From: Ampelocalamus luodianensis | Taxonomy: Eukaryota > Streptophyta > Magnoliopsida > Poales > Poaceae | Length of the DNA: 64,000 nucleotides | Direction of reading: 5' to 3' | NCBI GenBank assembly: GCA_036346255.1 | Contig: CM070629.1 | Span: 55,612,916-55,676,915 of the forward strand | In this document: piece after piece, positions 37,801 through 48,425 of the stretch | How positions within the stretch are numbered: position 1 is the first letter of the stretch | Layout: each line of letters begins with the position of its first letter | Translations under genes and position numbers: made by a program | Notes under the pieces: model-generated | What the model was told of the DNA's origin: nothing | The model's database searches: none | Seen by the model: only the letters and a program-made list of their open reading frames with translations

Positions 37801-39572
37801 GACACTTACGCCATCGAGAGCGAGCAGCTACTGTACCAGCAAGGCAAGCATCATTTGAACTTTCTTTTGCATCATATTTGATCCCGCTTTGGTTAAGATA
37901 GTGCAATGATAATTGCTTGCATGCTATTTTGATTATGTCAATATTTTTGTGATGTGTAGTTTAGTTATGTCCTATGCTTGAGGTTAATCTTGAATTATGC
38001 CAACTCCTGTATGCTCAAGATAGGATGTGTGAATTATGGGTTATAGAATTGCTTAGCCATGCAAGTCTAGATACTAGTAGTTCGATCGTCTGAATAACCC
38101 TGCGTTTTGGAATAAACACAACTCTTACTTTATGTTTTTACTTCAGATTTTTGTAGCTGTTTTATGAGACAAATTTTGTCATTTTAAATGGGCTTCTTGG
38201 TCTGGACAAGTGTTGGTTTGTGATGGTGCTTTGTGCACGAGCATTGGGTAAGTGGAAGGACTTGTCCGACAATTAAGGACCGAACTTTGGGTACCTTTGC
38301 TCAAGCAACACTCGTGTCGCCACACGTGGGTTGGGAGCCGTATGGTTAAGTAGGGGAAGGTTTTGTTGTGTTGGGTCCCACGGTGGTGAAATTGTAAGGA
38401 CATGGGACCGAGAAAATCCCATGTTCCTTTTGGGCCGATAGGCATAGAGGCCGTAACGCCTTATGTTCCTAGGAGCCCGGGTTGAGGGACTTAACCCAAT
38501 GGAATTTTATTGCTAAAATGACCATATCTTGATTTATCTTACCGCACACCATAGGAAGTGTGCTATATTCGGATGCATCCGAGGCTAACGGGCTAATCAA
38601 GTCGTGTGGGTAAGTAGTACACCTCGCAGGTATAAATCTATTCGAATAGCCGTGTCCACTGCTATGGATGACCGCTGAAATTTGTGGTCGCTATTGTTAG
38701 ACTTTTAATTAAAATTGTGGTTGAACTTGGTATTCGCCATGAACGGATGTTCATGTGTTTAGTACATCAAAGTGGGCTGCCACTTTGGTACTTGTATGGT
38801 TGAATTGTTTATTACCAAATGCTTTACCATATGCTTTACTTCTACTTCAAATCTGATTTTAAATGGGCACATGAAAAACTAGTATGTGTAGGATGTTAAT
38901 TGTTGCGTCCCTTTCGCAAAACTAAACCAATATGAGCCATCCTTTGAATGACCCTTATGCATAACTATTTTTATTTGTGTAAGACTTGCAGTACACTTGT
39001 ACTCACCGGATGTTTGCTGGCCTTTTCAGTGAGGAAGATTATGAGTATGACGATCTCGCTAGTGTTGACTTGGGTGACACTAATGAGTAGTGTGTTATCA
39101 TTTAACCCCACGGTTGTCGATGGGTGATGGGCATACCACCGCTGGTCTTTTGCTTTATCTATTTACTCACCGCTACTTGGTACTTTACTTGAATTTGGCC
39201 TCGGTCGTATGTAATAAATCAGAACTTAACTACTATGCAAGATGTCTTTTATCTCTTGTTGTATGCGTTGAATGGATGTAACCAACGTTGAATGAGGGTA
39301 TGAGTATATTGGTCGTTGATCTTGGGAGCCAATATAAGTCATACTCGTTGTTAATGGATCCCCATTTAACTCACTAAGTGTAGTGTCAATCGAAAGAGAA
39401 TCGACAATCATGTAGCGCCGCAAAGGAGCAACGCATGATCGTTGAGGCTCTAGTATTCGCTAAGCCTCTCACTTGGATAGAGTTAAATTGAATTATTTCC
39501 TGAGACCGTGATTATGTCCCTAAGACCTTGTATAATCTCGGTCTTATGGAGATAATTACCGGGGTCCCCACA
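34883..39572 (+). repeat. 3' LTR of element C (4.69 kb)
   Basis: Begins TGTCACAGCCCCAACTAATT and ends CCGGGGTCCCCACA. It is only distantly similar to the LTRs of A and B, but the layout is the same: a GC-rich U3 part (35380-36660), an AT-rich middle (37040-37740), then an exon/intron-like and hairpin module (37781-39030). ORFs in the GC-rich part look incidental. The 5' LTR is not in the window. Confidence 0.85.
37781..39030 (+). other. Exon/GC-AG-intron-like module with hairpins, LTR C
   Basis: A 63-bp exon-like block (37781-37843, reading DPEHIDIDTYAIESEQLLYQ) follows ATTATATAG and ends CAGCAAG|GCAAGC. The acceptor GGCCTTTTCAG ends at 39030, followed by a frame reading EEDYEYDDLASVDLGDTNE and a stop. 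Hairpins inside are GGACATGGGA/TCCCATG(T)TCC (38398-38427), CTATTCGAATAG (38638-38649), CATGAAC-GGAT-GTTCATG (38738-38755), CAAAGTGG-GCTG-CCACTTTG (38768-38787) and AGTACA-CT-TGTACT (38991-39004). Order matches LTRs A and B although most stem sequences differ. Confidence 0.6.
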
Positions 39573-40911
39573 GATGGTCACTGTGTCAAAATCTCGTCGG
39601 AGCGGTTTTGAGATTAACTTCCTCGTGGTAAGCCACCAATCTTGGGAGCTAGACATCGCAACGGAGAGGATCAGGAACTGGATGCCGCTCCATGTCCTGA
39701 ATCATGCCCAGACCTCAGTCGAGAAGGGACAGTCGACGAACAGGTGCTTGCAACTCTCGCCAGAGTAATTGCAAAGAGAACAACACCCGAGATTGGGCCA
39801 ACCGCACCATTGTAGATTATCGTTGGTGAGGCACTTCTCATGAATGACCAACCACATAAAAAAAAACTTGCATCACGACGACGCTTTAGATCTCCATATG
39901 CACTTGTGGCAAGCGAAGGTTGTTGAAGCAGCGAAGAAGAGCTTATAGGCCAAACAAGTTGAGTACTTGTCATTGACCAAGTGCCTCCAAGTAATTTCGT
40001 CGTTCCTACCGGCGTGCAGCGGAGTGCCGGTGACAATGCCCCACAGCTTCAAGTACTGCACCAACGCCAGCAGCGATAGTCCCCCCTCAGGTCCTTAGTC
40101 CAGGAATTGTTGGCGAAAGCCTCCGCAACAGACTTTTTTCTTTTTTCTGACAAAGGAGAACAGGGCGACACGACATCAACAATCGAGTGCCCACCTTGAT
40201 CTAGTGATCGTGCCAAAAGCACGCGCAAGCTGTCACCCAGCCGAATAGTCATGGTTGCCCTGAACATGGGCAGGATGTCCGCGTCTTCACCGGTCGTCAC
40301 GCCATGCCATGGCTTTGGCTCGGGATCCCAACTGTTCCAAAGCCAGCGAAGGTGGAGCACAGAACTAAATGATGCCAAATCGTGGATACCTAGCCCCCAC
40401 ATTGGAGCGGTCTGCAGACTTTCGACCAGGCAAGCAAGCAATGACCGCCGCTGATGGAGTCAGACCCCTTCCAAACGAAAGCACGACACTTATGATTTAT
40501 TAACTTGATCGCCCACTGAGGAAGCCTGAAGACCATCATGAAGTGAACCGGCAGCGCCATCAAGATAGATCTGGTGAGTACGATGCGCCCGCCTGGAGTT
40601 AGGGGTTTAGGTTTCCACCCAGCTAACTTTTTCGAGAGCTTGTCGACGAGCCGTTGAATGTCGCTCTTCCTAAGAGAGCGAATTGAGAATGGGAGTCCAA
40701 GGTATGTGATCGAGAAGCGAAGCCGTCGACACTGCAACGTGGCCGCAACCGCCATCTCGGTCTCATCATCACAGGGAATGGTCATGATGGAGCTCTTGGC
40801 CAGGTTGGAGATGAGACCAGATGCCCTGACGAAGATGAACAACAACTCCCTCACAACCTCACAACCTTGGGATGAAGGGTATAGGCTATCTACACATTCA
40901 GATAGGGACAT
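39573..40911 (-). pseudogene. LINE (L1-type) ORF2 fragment: RT end and zf-RVT region
   Basis: The minus-strand frame 40390-40911 reads as the late part of a plant LINE reverse transcriptase: VRASGLISNLAKSS, TYLGLPFSIRSLRKSDIQ, LSKKLAGWKPKPLTPGGR and AFVWKGSD. Toward lower coordinates the zf-RVT region continues in broken frames. The fragment starts near 40911 with no sign of the upstream RT core or endonuclease, as expected for a 5'-truncated LINE copy. Its other end is cut by the LTR of element C at 39572, so it is probably the target into which C inserted. The 156 bp to its right (40912-41067) show nothing recognisable. Confidence 0.8.
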
Positions 40912-42026
40912 TTAGGCAATCATTCGTGCAATCATTCGTGATGTGTCTTCAACAACAATTGCTTGTTCTGTATACCAAGTGTGAAGCACACATTCAGCCA
41001 GGGCCCGAGAATCTTAGCAAGTTGGAGCTAAACTGAGTAGCAGGTAACAGATGCAAAACGTGATATCGGGGGTGTTTGGGATGGCTTCAGCTTCCGACTC
41101 CCAAATGGCCCTCTTTTCACAGCTGTTTTTTCCCCGAAGCAGCTTCCTTATACAACATGCGAAAGCCGAAAGTGGGAAGCCGCCTACGGGGGGCTTCTGC
41201 GGCTTCCCGCAGCCCCCTTTCCCAATTTACCCTTAAAATTATGGGGTAATTACCCGCCCTTTGCCATTCGACAAAACCCCCCTCTTGTGAGAACCCAGAA
41301 AATTAGACTAATCTAAAACAAGGCTAATCTATAATTAGCAATAAATTAAATTTTTCTAAAGCTAAACAAATCATAATCGCAGTTGACTTTGAACGCATCG
41401 TCGCGCAAATTCACATAAAAGGATACTATCAAAATTCAACAACAGAGTTACAATGTAAAATTTTGCCACAAGAATAATTCATCAGCATTAAAAACTCAAA
41501 GTCATTTCCAAGATTTCGTTTATCCTTAAAAATAATACAAGAATTCATCTTCGGAAATTATAATACGAATTTAAAAGTAATAATGCAACACAGATACATT
41601 CCCCAAATAAATTACAAGAATCCATTGCATCTGATCAACATACAATGATTCTTTGCAAGCAAAAATAAAAGATTATTACAACAGCATACAATAAATTACT
41701 TACAAAGAAAAGGTAATATATTACAAACTTAACATCCATTATAAGATTGATTTACAATAGGTCAAAAGATGAATTACAGCATTCAATTAAATTGCCATAT
41801 AAATTCTTGCATTGCATTTCACTAAGCCTTCCTTGTACCATTGTCCATCTATTACCACCATGGAACCCATCGTCGTCAATCAAAACCCGACCCACTGCTC
41901 CATCGCTCTCCATCGACCAACACACAAGTAGAGAACCAAACACATTATAATAGAATACAAAAGTTGCCGTCAAGATACCCAAGTCCAAAGAGGATACCTG
42001 AACAACCCGAGCAATCCTGCTCAGAA

Positions 42027-45000
42027 TGTGACCCTAAACTTAGGGTTTGTATTTCAAATGTAAATTATGAGGATAAGTAAAAACTTTTGATGCCTCATGA
42101 AATCATTTGAGAGTTTCTACAATTTTCCCTAGCAATTTCCAATTTTTTTAGAATGTAATTCTTGTGATTGGAAATTGTGGTGAGCAAAGTCTTAGCTTTC
42201 CAACTTGTGATCATCCTCTGAAATTATTTTTCCTATCATCTTGATCATCCTATCTACCTCCCTGAATTATTTCACAATTTTTAGATTTTAATTGCTATTT
42301 CAAATGGCCAAGTCAAACCAGTTTACAAATCTGGTCAAACCCTTGGTCAGCATCTTGTGAATTTTCTTGGGAGAAATCTACTGCATGAAAATTCCTAGAA
42401 AAATTACACAATGTTGTTCTCTATTCCAGTAAGCTTCCATAAAAATTTCAGAATTTTTGGAGCTCAGGAGCTACCTCTAAAAATTCCCAAAACCCTCTCT
42501 GTCTTTTAATTCAAATCTGAGTTCACTGTTCCGCGGGTTCAAACCCCACTTGGGCTCGAGTCCGACCGCACCTAATGGACTCGGTCGCACCGCCTAGTTG
42601 CACCGCGCGAGCCCGATGGCTGTCAGCCGTCCGATGAAGATCGAACGGTCCGCATTGCTTGCCTCGTCGACCTGTCCGAATGCATACACCAATCTCAGCC
42701 GTCCATTTCAGATCCAGCGGTCGACATTCTCTTGATCGAGTCAGACCAACTGTTCACGCCGCACCTGACTCGGTTCGCGCCGCTTGCAGCCGACAAAGGG
42801 CCCCATCTGTCGTCGTCACCTACCTCTCGCCGAAGAGCCGAGTGCCGGCGGCATGCATGCGCGCCACCTCGCCTCGCCGTCCATTCTCGCTTCTCTCGCG
42901 CTTCACCTCGCCGCATCATCCGCTAGCCCATACCCCGGTGCGGCATTAATCGTCGCCACCTACCTCTCGACTCGCCGCTTTTTCTTCCTTGCGTCTCGGT
43001 GCCGAAGCTCCGCCTCTAGTTTCTCCGCCTCGTCCCTACTTAAGCCCACCCAAAGCTCCTCTTCCTTCTTTAGACACCATTAAGCAATCCCTATCACCCA
43101 TTGCTCCTTCCGAGCTCAAATCATAGTGGTGCTCGAGCTCTGGTGCACGACCGTGTCGCCACCGCCGTGTCAACACCACAACCAGTGAAGCTCATCTTCT
43201 CCTTTTCACGCTCATATCGTGTTCCGATCCCTATCATGTTTTCCTCGGCTAATTTTGAGTTTCACTAGCAGGGGCCGTGAAATTTAGGTGTCCTCTTCTT
43301 CGGCCGAAAGTTGGATCTTCGCCCTCATCTCCGGTGAGTGGGTTCCTAGAGCAATTGCTCGCGCTAGCACCATCTAGTGCACTCACTTGAGCTATCTCCA
43401 TCTCTCTTTTCCCTATTTTTGCTCAGTTGCTCCTCCTCGGTGACCCTTGATCGCCGCCGCAGTTCTCGCCGCCGGTCATCTCCGCAGCCACTTGAGTTCC
43501 GCGTCATCCGGTGAGTTCTGGTAACCCACCGATGCTCATGCGCGCTAGTTTTCATCATATTCCTATATGGCGCCGTCGCCCTTATCACCTCCACGGCCCG
43601 CCGCGAGCCGCCGCCGCGCCGCCACGGTGCCGCTCTAGCCACACCACCGCCACCCCTAGTTTCCATTCACTGGTGACCCATTTTTGAGCTCAACTCGCGC
43701 GCCACCACTCCACCGCCGCGATCACCACCGCTCCCGATCACCGAGCCTCCTGCTCTTCCTTGAGCTCCTGTTGTCGTTGTAGCCGATAAAGGTGCCCACC
43801 TCCTTAAGCTTTGTAATTAGCTGTTAATCATGCTTATGATTGTTCATTAGTTCACTCTCATTGCATGATTAAAATTTGTATTGGAAGTTTGAAAGTAATT
43901 TAGTGTTGTTCTCTCAGAATTGCCTCTTGTTGTCGCTTTCGTTGTCAGAACTGATTCTAGTTTCATGCTCATGCTTTGGATTCTTGTTTAGTGCTGATTA
44001 CTCCCTTTTGTTGTAGTGGTTAGCATGAAAACATTTAGTTAGTATCTTTAAGTTTCAAAGCTCTTGTTATCATGTTTGATCAAAGGGATAGTTAGATGAT
44101 CTTGTTGATTGTCTCGTAATCATGGTTCTTGCCTTTTCAAGCATTGTAAGGTCCGTAGTAGAAGCATGCTTGAAATTGTTAACCTTGCTATATGTGGGTG
44201 TGATGCTTAGGTGTGTTATTAGCTGAAATTTTATTAAAGCCCATCCTTAATTAGAAAATTGTTAGCATCCAATAGTTGGCTAATTATCTAGTTAGTGTTT
44301 TTAATACCTTCTTGTAGGTTCTGTGCTCTCAACTAATAATGGTTGTTTTAGAGTAGCTAGTTGTTTTTGATGTGTTAACTTGATGATTAAATAATAGATG
44401 TGCACACAATCACCATCAAAGTCTGTCGAAAGATTAAAACATAAGAGGATTGATTTTGTGGTTAACCTGATAAATAAGTGAGTGGGTAGATCAATCACTT
44501 GAAAGCATGTCTATTTGAATCATCTCTGTAGCTGCTATTTTGTTATTCCTTTTGTGATGGTCTAGCCTCTGTGTATAAATTGGTGGTTGTATTTGATTGT
44601 TGAGTCTTGCCGGTGTTATTCGTTCTTATTCGCTGTTTTGTTCAATCGTTAGGCTTCGACATTTGCGGTAACCCTGAGAGCGATCCTCTCGCAATGTGTC
44701 GAGCATTATGAGCAACAAAGAAATGTGCAAGCAGCTTGATCATGTTAATCCCAGATTTTAAAGTCTAATATTTTGTTTCAACTGTATGTATGCATCGCTT
44801 AATTTGTGTTAAATTGGTTAGTTAATCCTTTAGATGCATAATCGGTAGGCAAATGATTTCTCTACTACCGAGCCTAGGTTATTTGTCGTGATTAGAGATC
44901 GCCGATGATCTCTCGTCACTTAGTAGATCCGGTCGCTTGCTTAGACATGCTTAGCTATCGGTAGAATCAAGGTTATCGACTTTAGTCGGTAGCCTTGATC

Positions 45001-46301
45001 ACACAAAATTATTAAAACTTTCTAGTTCAGCTTTTTGCCTTGTTACTTGTGAAAACTAAAATGAAAACAAAATGATTTGGACTTTGGCACAACGGTATGA
45101 TTGGTGTGATCTGTTGGGTGTGATCGAATGGTGCCCGAGTCGCTTAAGGACCGAGTTACTTGCGCCACCGATCGAGCATTTTGCGTGCTAACCACACTAG
45201 AGTATATGGGACCTCTCTTGACCTAGTACTTTGGCGTGTATTGGCCCGGTCGCAGGAGGTCGCAGGAGGGATGGAGGTGGGAGCATGGTAGTTGTCCGAA
45301 AAGCTTTATCCTGAGTGGGTAGTTGTCTTTTCGGCTTTACCATGTAAGCGTATGGATTTCTATCCATACGAGCGGCTCGTAGTTAATACACAATATTGGA
45401 AAAAGTCTCGTAGGACTTAGCCGTGCAAAGATACCTTCTAAGTGTGTTTTGGCTTAAAGGCGGTCTCAAGTGTGGTACATTGGTACACCTCGCAGGTTAA
45501 AACTATTCGAATAGCCTCGTCCTAGGTTATGGACACGCTCGGATACGCCCCGTAAGAACTAGACTACAACATTTTAAATTAAAACTTGCTGGGTGGTACG
45601 AATCTGGGATTCGTGCTATTGTTGTGGTGACTATTGGGATAGTCACTTCTAGGTTGTTTTTCTTTACTCTTTTGTTATTATTACCTTTACTGTATTTTAA
45701 CATTAAAAAGGAATTGAAAACTTGCCTTCGAACTTTATTACATTATTACAAATAAAGATGGCTTTGTGCAAATGAAACATATGGCCTCCACCAGATAAGC
45801 CTGCATGTAGCATATGAATAGGTCTGCTAGTTCACACGTCAGTCTTGCGGGTACAAAGACAATCTTTGTACTCAGGTGCTTTGCTTAATGTTTTTGTTGC
45901 AGAGGAAGAAGGTGAGCCCCAAGGGCCTCACTTCGTGAGTCTGTGTTGCCGCTTCGTGACGACTAGACTTGGCGGTCCTGGCCGATGCCTTGTGGGTTGG
46001 GCACACGATTGGCTTGTTTATAGCCATCTTATGGCACTTTGCTTCACTGTCGTTCTTGTCTATTTATGTATCTTGTGGCCTGTCGGCCTTTGTCTGTAAT
46101 AACTCTACTATTTGTTTATCTTCCGTTTGGTAGTGTAGTGTTTGGACTCTATGTTTGGAATGGAGTTGATGTCTAATTTTGTACCGAGGTGTGTATATCG
46201 CTCGAAGTATACGTATCTCGAGGATCGCTTTATTTGATTTGTGATGCTAGGACCAGGTGGTTGGTTAAGCATTACAAGACAAATAAATTGGGGTCCTCAC
46301 A
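42027..46301 (+). repeat. Solo LTR of the element A family inside D's 5' LTR
   Basis: A 4.3-kb sequence starting TGTGACCCTAAACTTAGGG and ending GGGGTCCTCACA, collinear with LTR A (3788-7634), with no internal region. It is best explained by LTR-LTR recombination after insertion into D. The left boundary is uncertain: the flank reads CCTGCTCAGAA where GGTTC would be expected, so no target duplication is seen. The GC-rich part (42540-43760) corresponds to U3; the hairpin module is at 44652-45905. Confidence 0.85.
44652..45905 (+). other. Exon/intron-like module with hairpins, solo LTR
   Basis: An exon-like block after CGTTAG (about 44652) ends near ATGTGCAAGC; the acceptor TTTTTGTTGCAG is near 45902, then GAGGAAGAAGG. 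Hairpins are ATCAAGGTTATCGAC-TTTA-GTCGGTAGCCTTGAT (44966-44999), a nested pair CATGGTA/TACCATG (45284-45344) around CCGAAAAG/CTTTTCGG (45296-45334), CGTATGGAT-TTCT-ATCCATACG (45349-45370), CTATTCGAATAG (45503-45514), ACGAAT/ATTCGT (45598-45614), GTGACTA/TAGTCAC (45627-45646) and GTACAAAGA-CAA-TCTTTGTAC (45851-45871). Confidence 0.6.
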
Positions 46302-48425
46302 GGTTCCTTGACCGTCGAGATACCCAGACCAACCGAAGTTAGTCGGCCTCTTGATCGTCAAGATATCCGCACCATCCGAGGTCATTCGCACTGTCACTCG
46401 TGGGTTTCATCCTCGCAGATTAAAAGCTCAACACCCACATTTCTAGATTATTCCAACCCTAGCAAAGATTTCCCAAAGACATCTCTCCAAGCCAACTTGA
46501 GCATTGCTAGTTCACAGTTACAATAGGGCAACCAGGGTAAATAGCCACAGTAGGGAGCATCAATAGATAAGAGTATGGTAAGAAGTTGAATAGGAGCCTG
46601 TAAAGAGGGAATGCACAGGCATTAGACAAGGGGCAGCAAATTGAAATATCCAAAGACAAAGCCGCCTTCCTGTGTTCATTCCCAAAGAAGCCATTTCCCA
46701 GTAAGCCATTCCTCTGGCCGAGCCACATTCAGCTCACCCACAGAGCACAAGCCTCATCATCACCCACCATTTCATCACCATCACAAACAACAGAGAGCAG
46801 CCAGAGAAGAAGGCAAGGAGCCGAAGGAGAAGGGAGTCAAGCACAGCCACGGCCAGGAGCAAGCCAAGCAGCCAGGAGCAAGACCCACAGAAGGCAGGCT
46901 TAGCATCTACCCATCATGTCATGCAAGCACCCACAGCAGGGAAGAGGAGGAGAGCACCAACTTGAAGCCAGCACTGCCATCCTCCTCTCCCAACCCAGAA
47001 CCCAACAAGAGGTAACCCTAGTTATACCCCCATTATGCTTCACACATGCACATAGAACATCTCAAGGCAGCATCAGTATCTAGCTCTCAGTATTTTCATC
47101 ACAGATTTAGTGTTCACTTCACAAAGTACCCAGCTTAACCCACATCCCGACCATCACCCTCAGTGTCAATCATAGGGCATGGATCGAACCCCACAACACC
47201 ATCTTGACTATCAGTTCATCGCAGAGCAATAGAGAGGAGGAAGCAAAGGAAGGGATTAAAGGGAAGTTTTACCTCAGTATACCAGTGATGCAATACCCTC
47301 AGTAGCACCCACCTCCATCATAGCATTCATGCATGAGCATCTTTTATCACAAATCAAAATCAGCAACATATCAAAAGCTAAATCATGCTTAGCCTAAAAC
47401 CGTAAATAGCAGAAAAAGGGGGGAAATCAGAGGGGAGACCAAGCCGGGTCAGCGAGCCGTAGGGGGAGGAACCGGGTCAAGGCGCCGGCGGCTGGGAGGC
47501 CGAGCCGGCTGGGTCGGAGGGCACCGAGCCAGAAACCTAGCCGAGGCGGCGCTGGCCATCCGGCCGCGCCGAGAGAAGAAGGAGGTGGCAGCGGGCACGC
47601 GGGGGTGTACCAGGCGAGCGCAGAGCCGGTGGCGCACGGGCGACACAGGAGGAAACCGCACCGTGTAGATGGAGGCGGCGGCGGCACCAGGAAGACCCAA
47701 CCGGGCGGCGTGGGGCTAGGCACACCCGCAGGAGGAGACGCCGGCCACAGGGAGCCGGAGCCGAGGATGCTAGGAGGCGGCGCAGCCCGCATCTGGGAGC
47801 AGAGGGGAAAGAGGAGCTGTGGGAGAAAGAAGGGACTAGAAGGGAGGAGGGCGACTCGGCTGGGTGGAGGAGAGGAGATAAGGAGGTAAGGAGAGGGGGT
47901 ATTAGGGTTTAGTAGGATTTTGGGGGAAAGTTTTAGGAGGAATAAAATAAATTCTAGAAAAATTTCATTACATAATTTAGATGTCCTAGTAGATTAGTAA
48001 TAAAATTAGTAAAGTTTAGTATTAGAAAATTGTTCAATTAAGCAAGATGAAAAGATCAGTAATCGTTGGTATTAGAAAGGTTAGTTTTCGGGCACGTCAA
48101 ACCCTCTCTTTCATTTAGGCGATGATTTGGCGTTAGAAGCAATTGATCTTAATAGAATAGTTAAGATAGTTAGTTATGAGTTTAGTTAGATTTTTGACTA
48201 GTAATTTTATTGTCGTGCGTTAAGCGTGAACTTCGGCAACTGCAACCATAGTGTTGGTAGACTAGATTAACTAGCCTGGGGAGTGCTAACTGAGAGAGGA
48301 CCCGAAAAATATTGTTAAATTAAATTGTGCTAACAAATCGGAATCTACTAACCTATGTACTCTTAATATCACCCAAAATCAACTGTATATTTATTTTTGT
48401 TGTGTGTGCTACTACTTTATTACAG

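Larger units (their letters stand above)
7635..39572 (+). mobile_element. Ty3/gypsy chromovirus-like element C (host of A and B; 5' end off window)
   Basis: C is split in two by element B: gag and protease at 7635-8899, then RT to 3' LTR at 31845-39572. The two halves join across B's target duplication TGAAT (8895-8899 and 31845-31849), inside the sequence encoding VPIVSEYPDVF, a conserved stretch just before the RT. The 5' LTR is not in the window, presumably because element A interrupts C on the left. C's right end abuts a LINE fragment at 39573. Confidence 0.85.

Noticed and set aside
46302..46500. A separate gene start in plus strand (MTVEIPRPTEVSRPLDRQD)
   Set aside because: It is LTR D sequence, repeated at 54923, where it is also open but ends early; no homology recognised.
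47427..47792. Long proline-rich minus-strand ORF (121 codons), repeated at 56051-56416
   Set aside because: It lies in the GC-rich part of both LTRs of element D, has low-complexity composition and no recognisable domain. Its conservation simply follows LTR identity.
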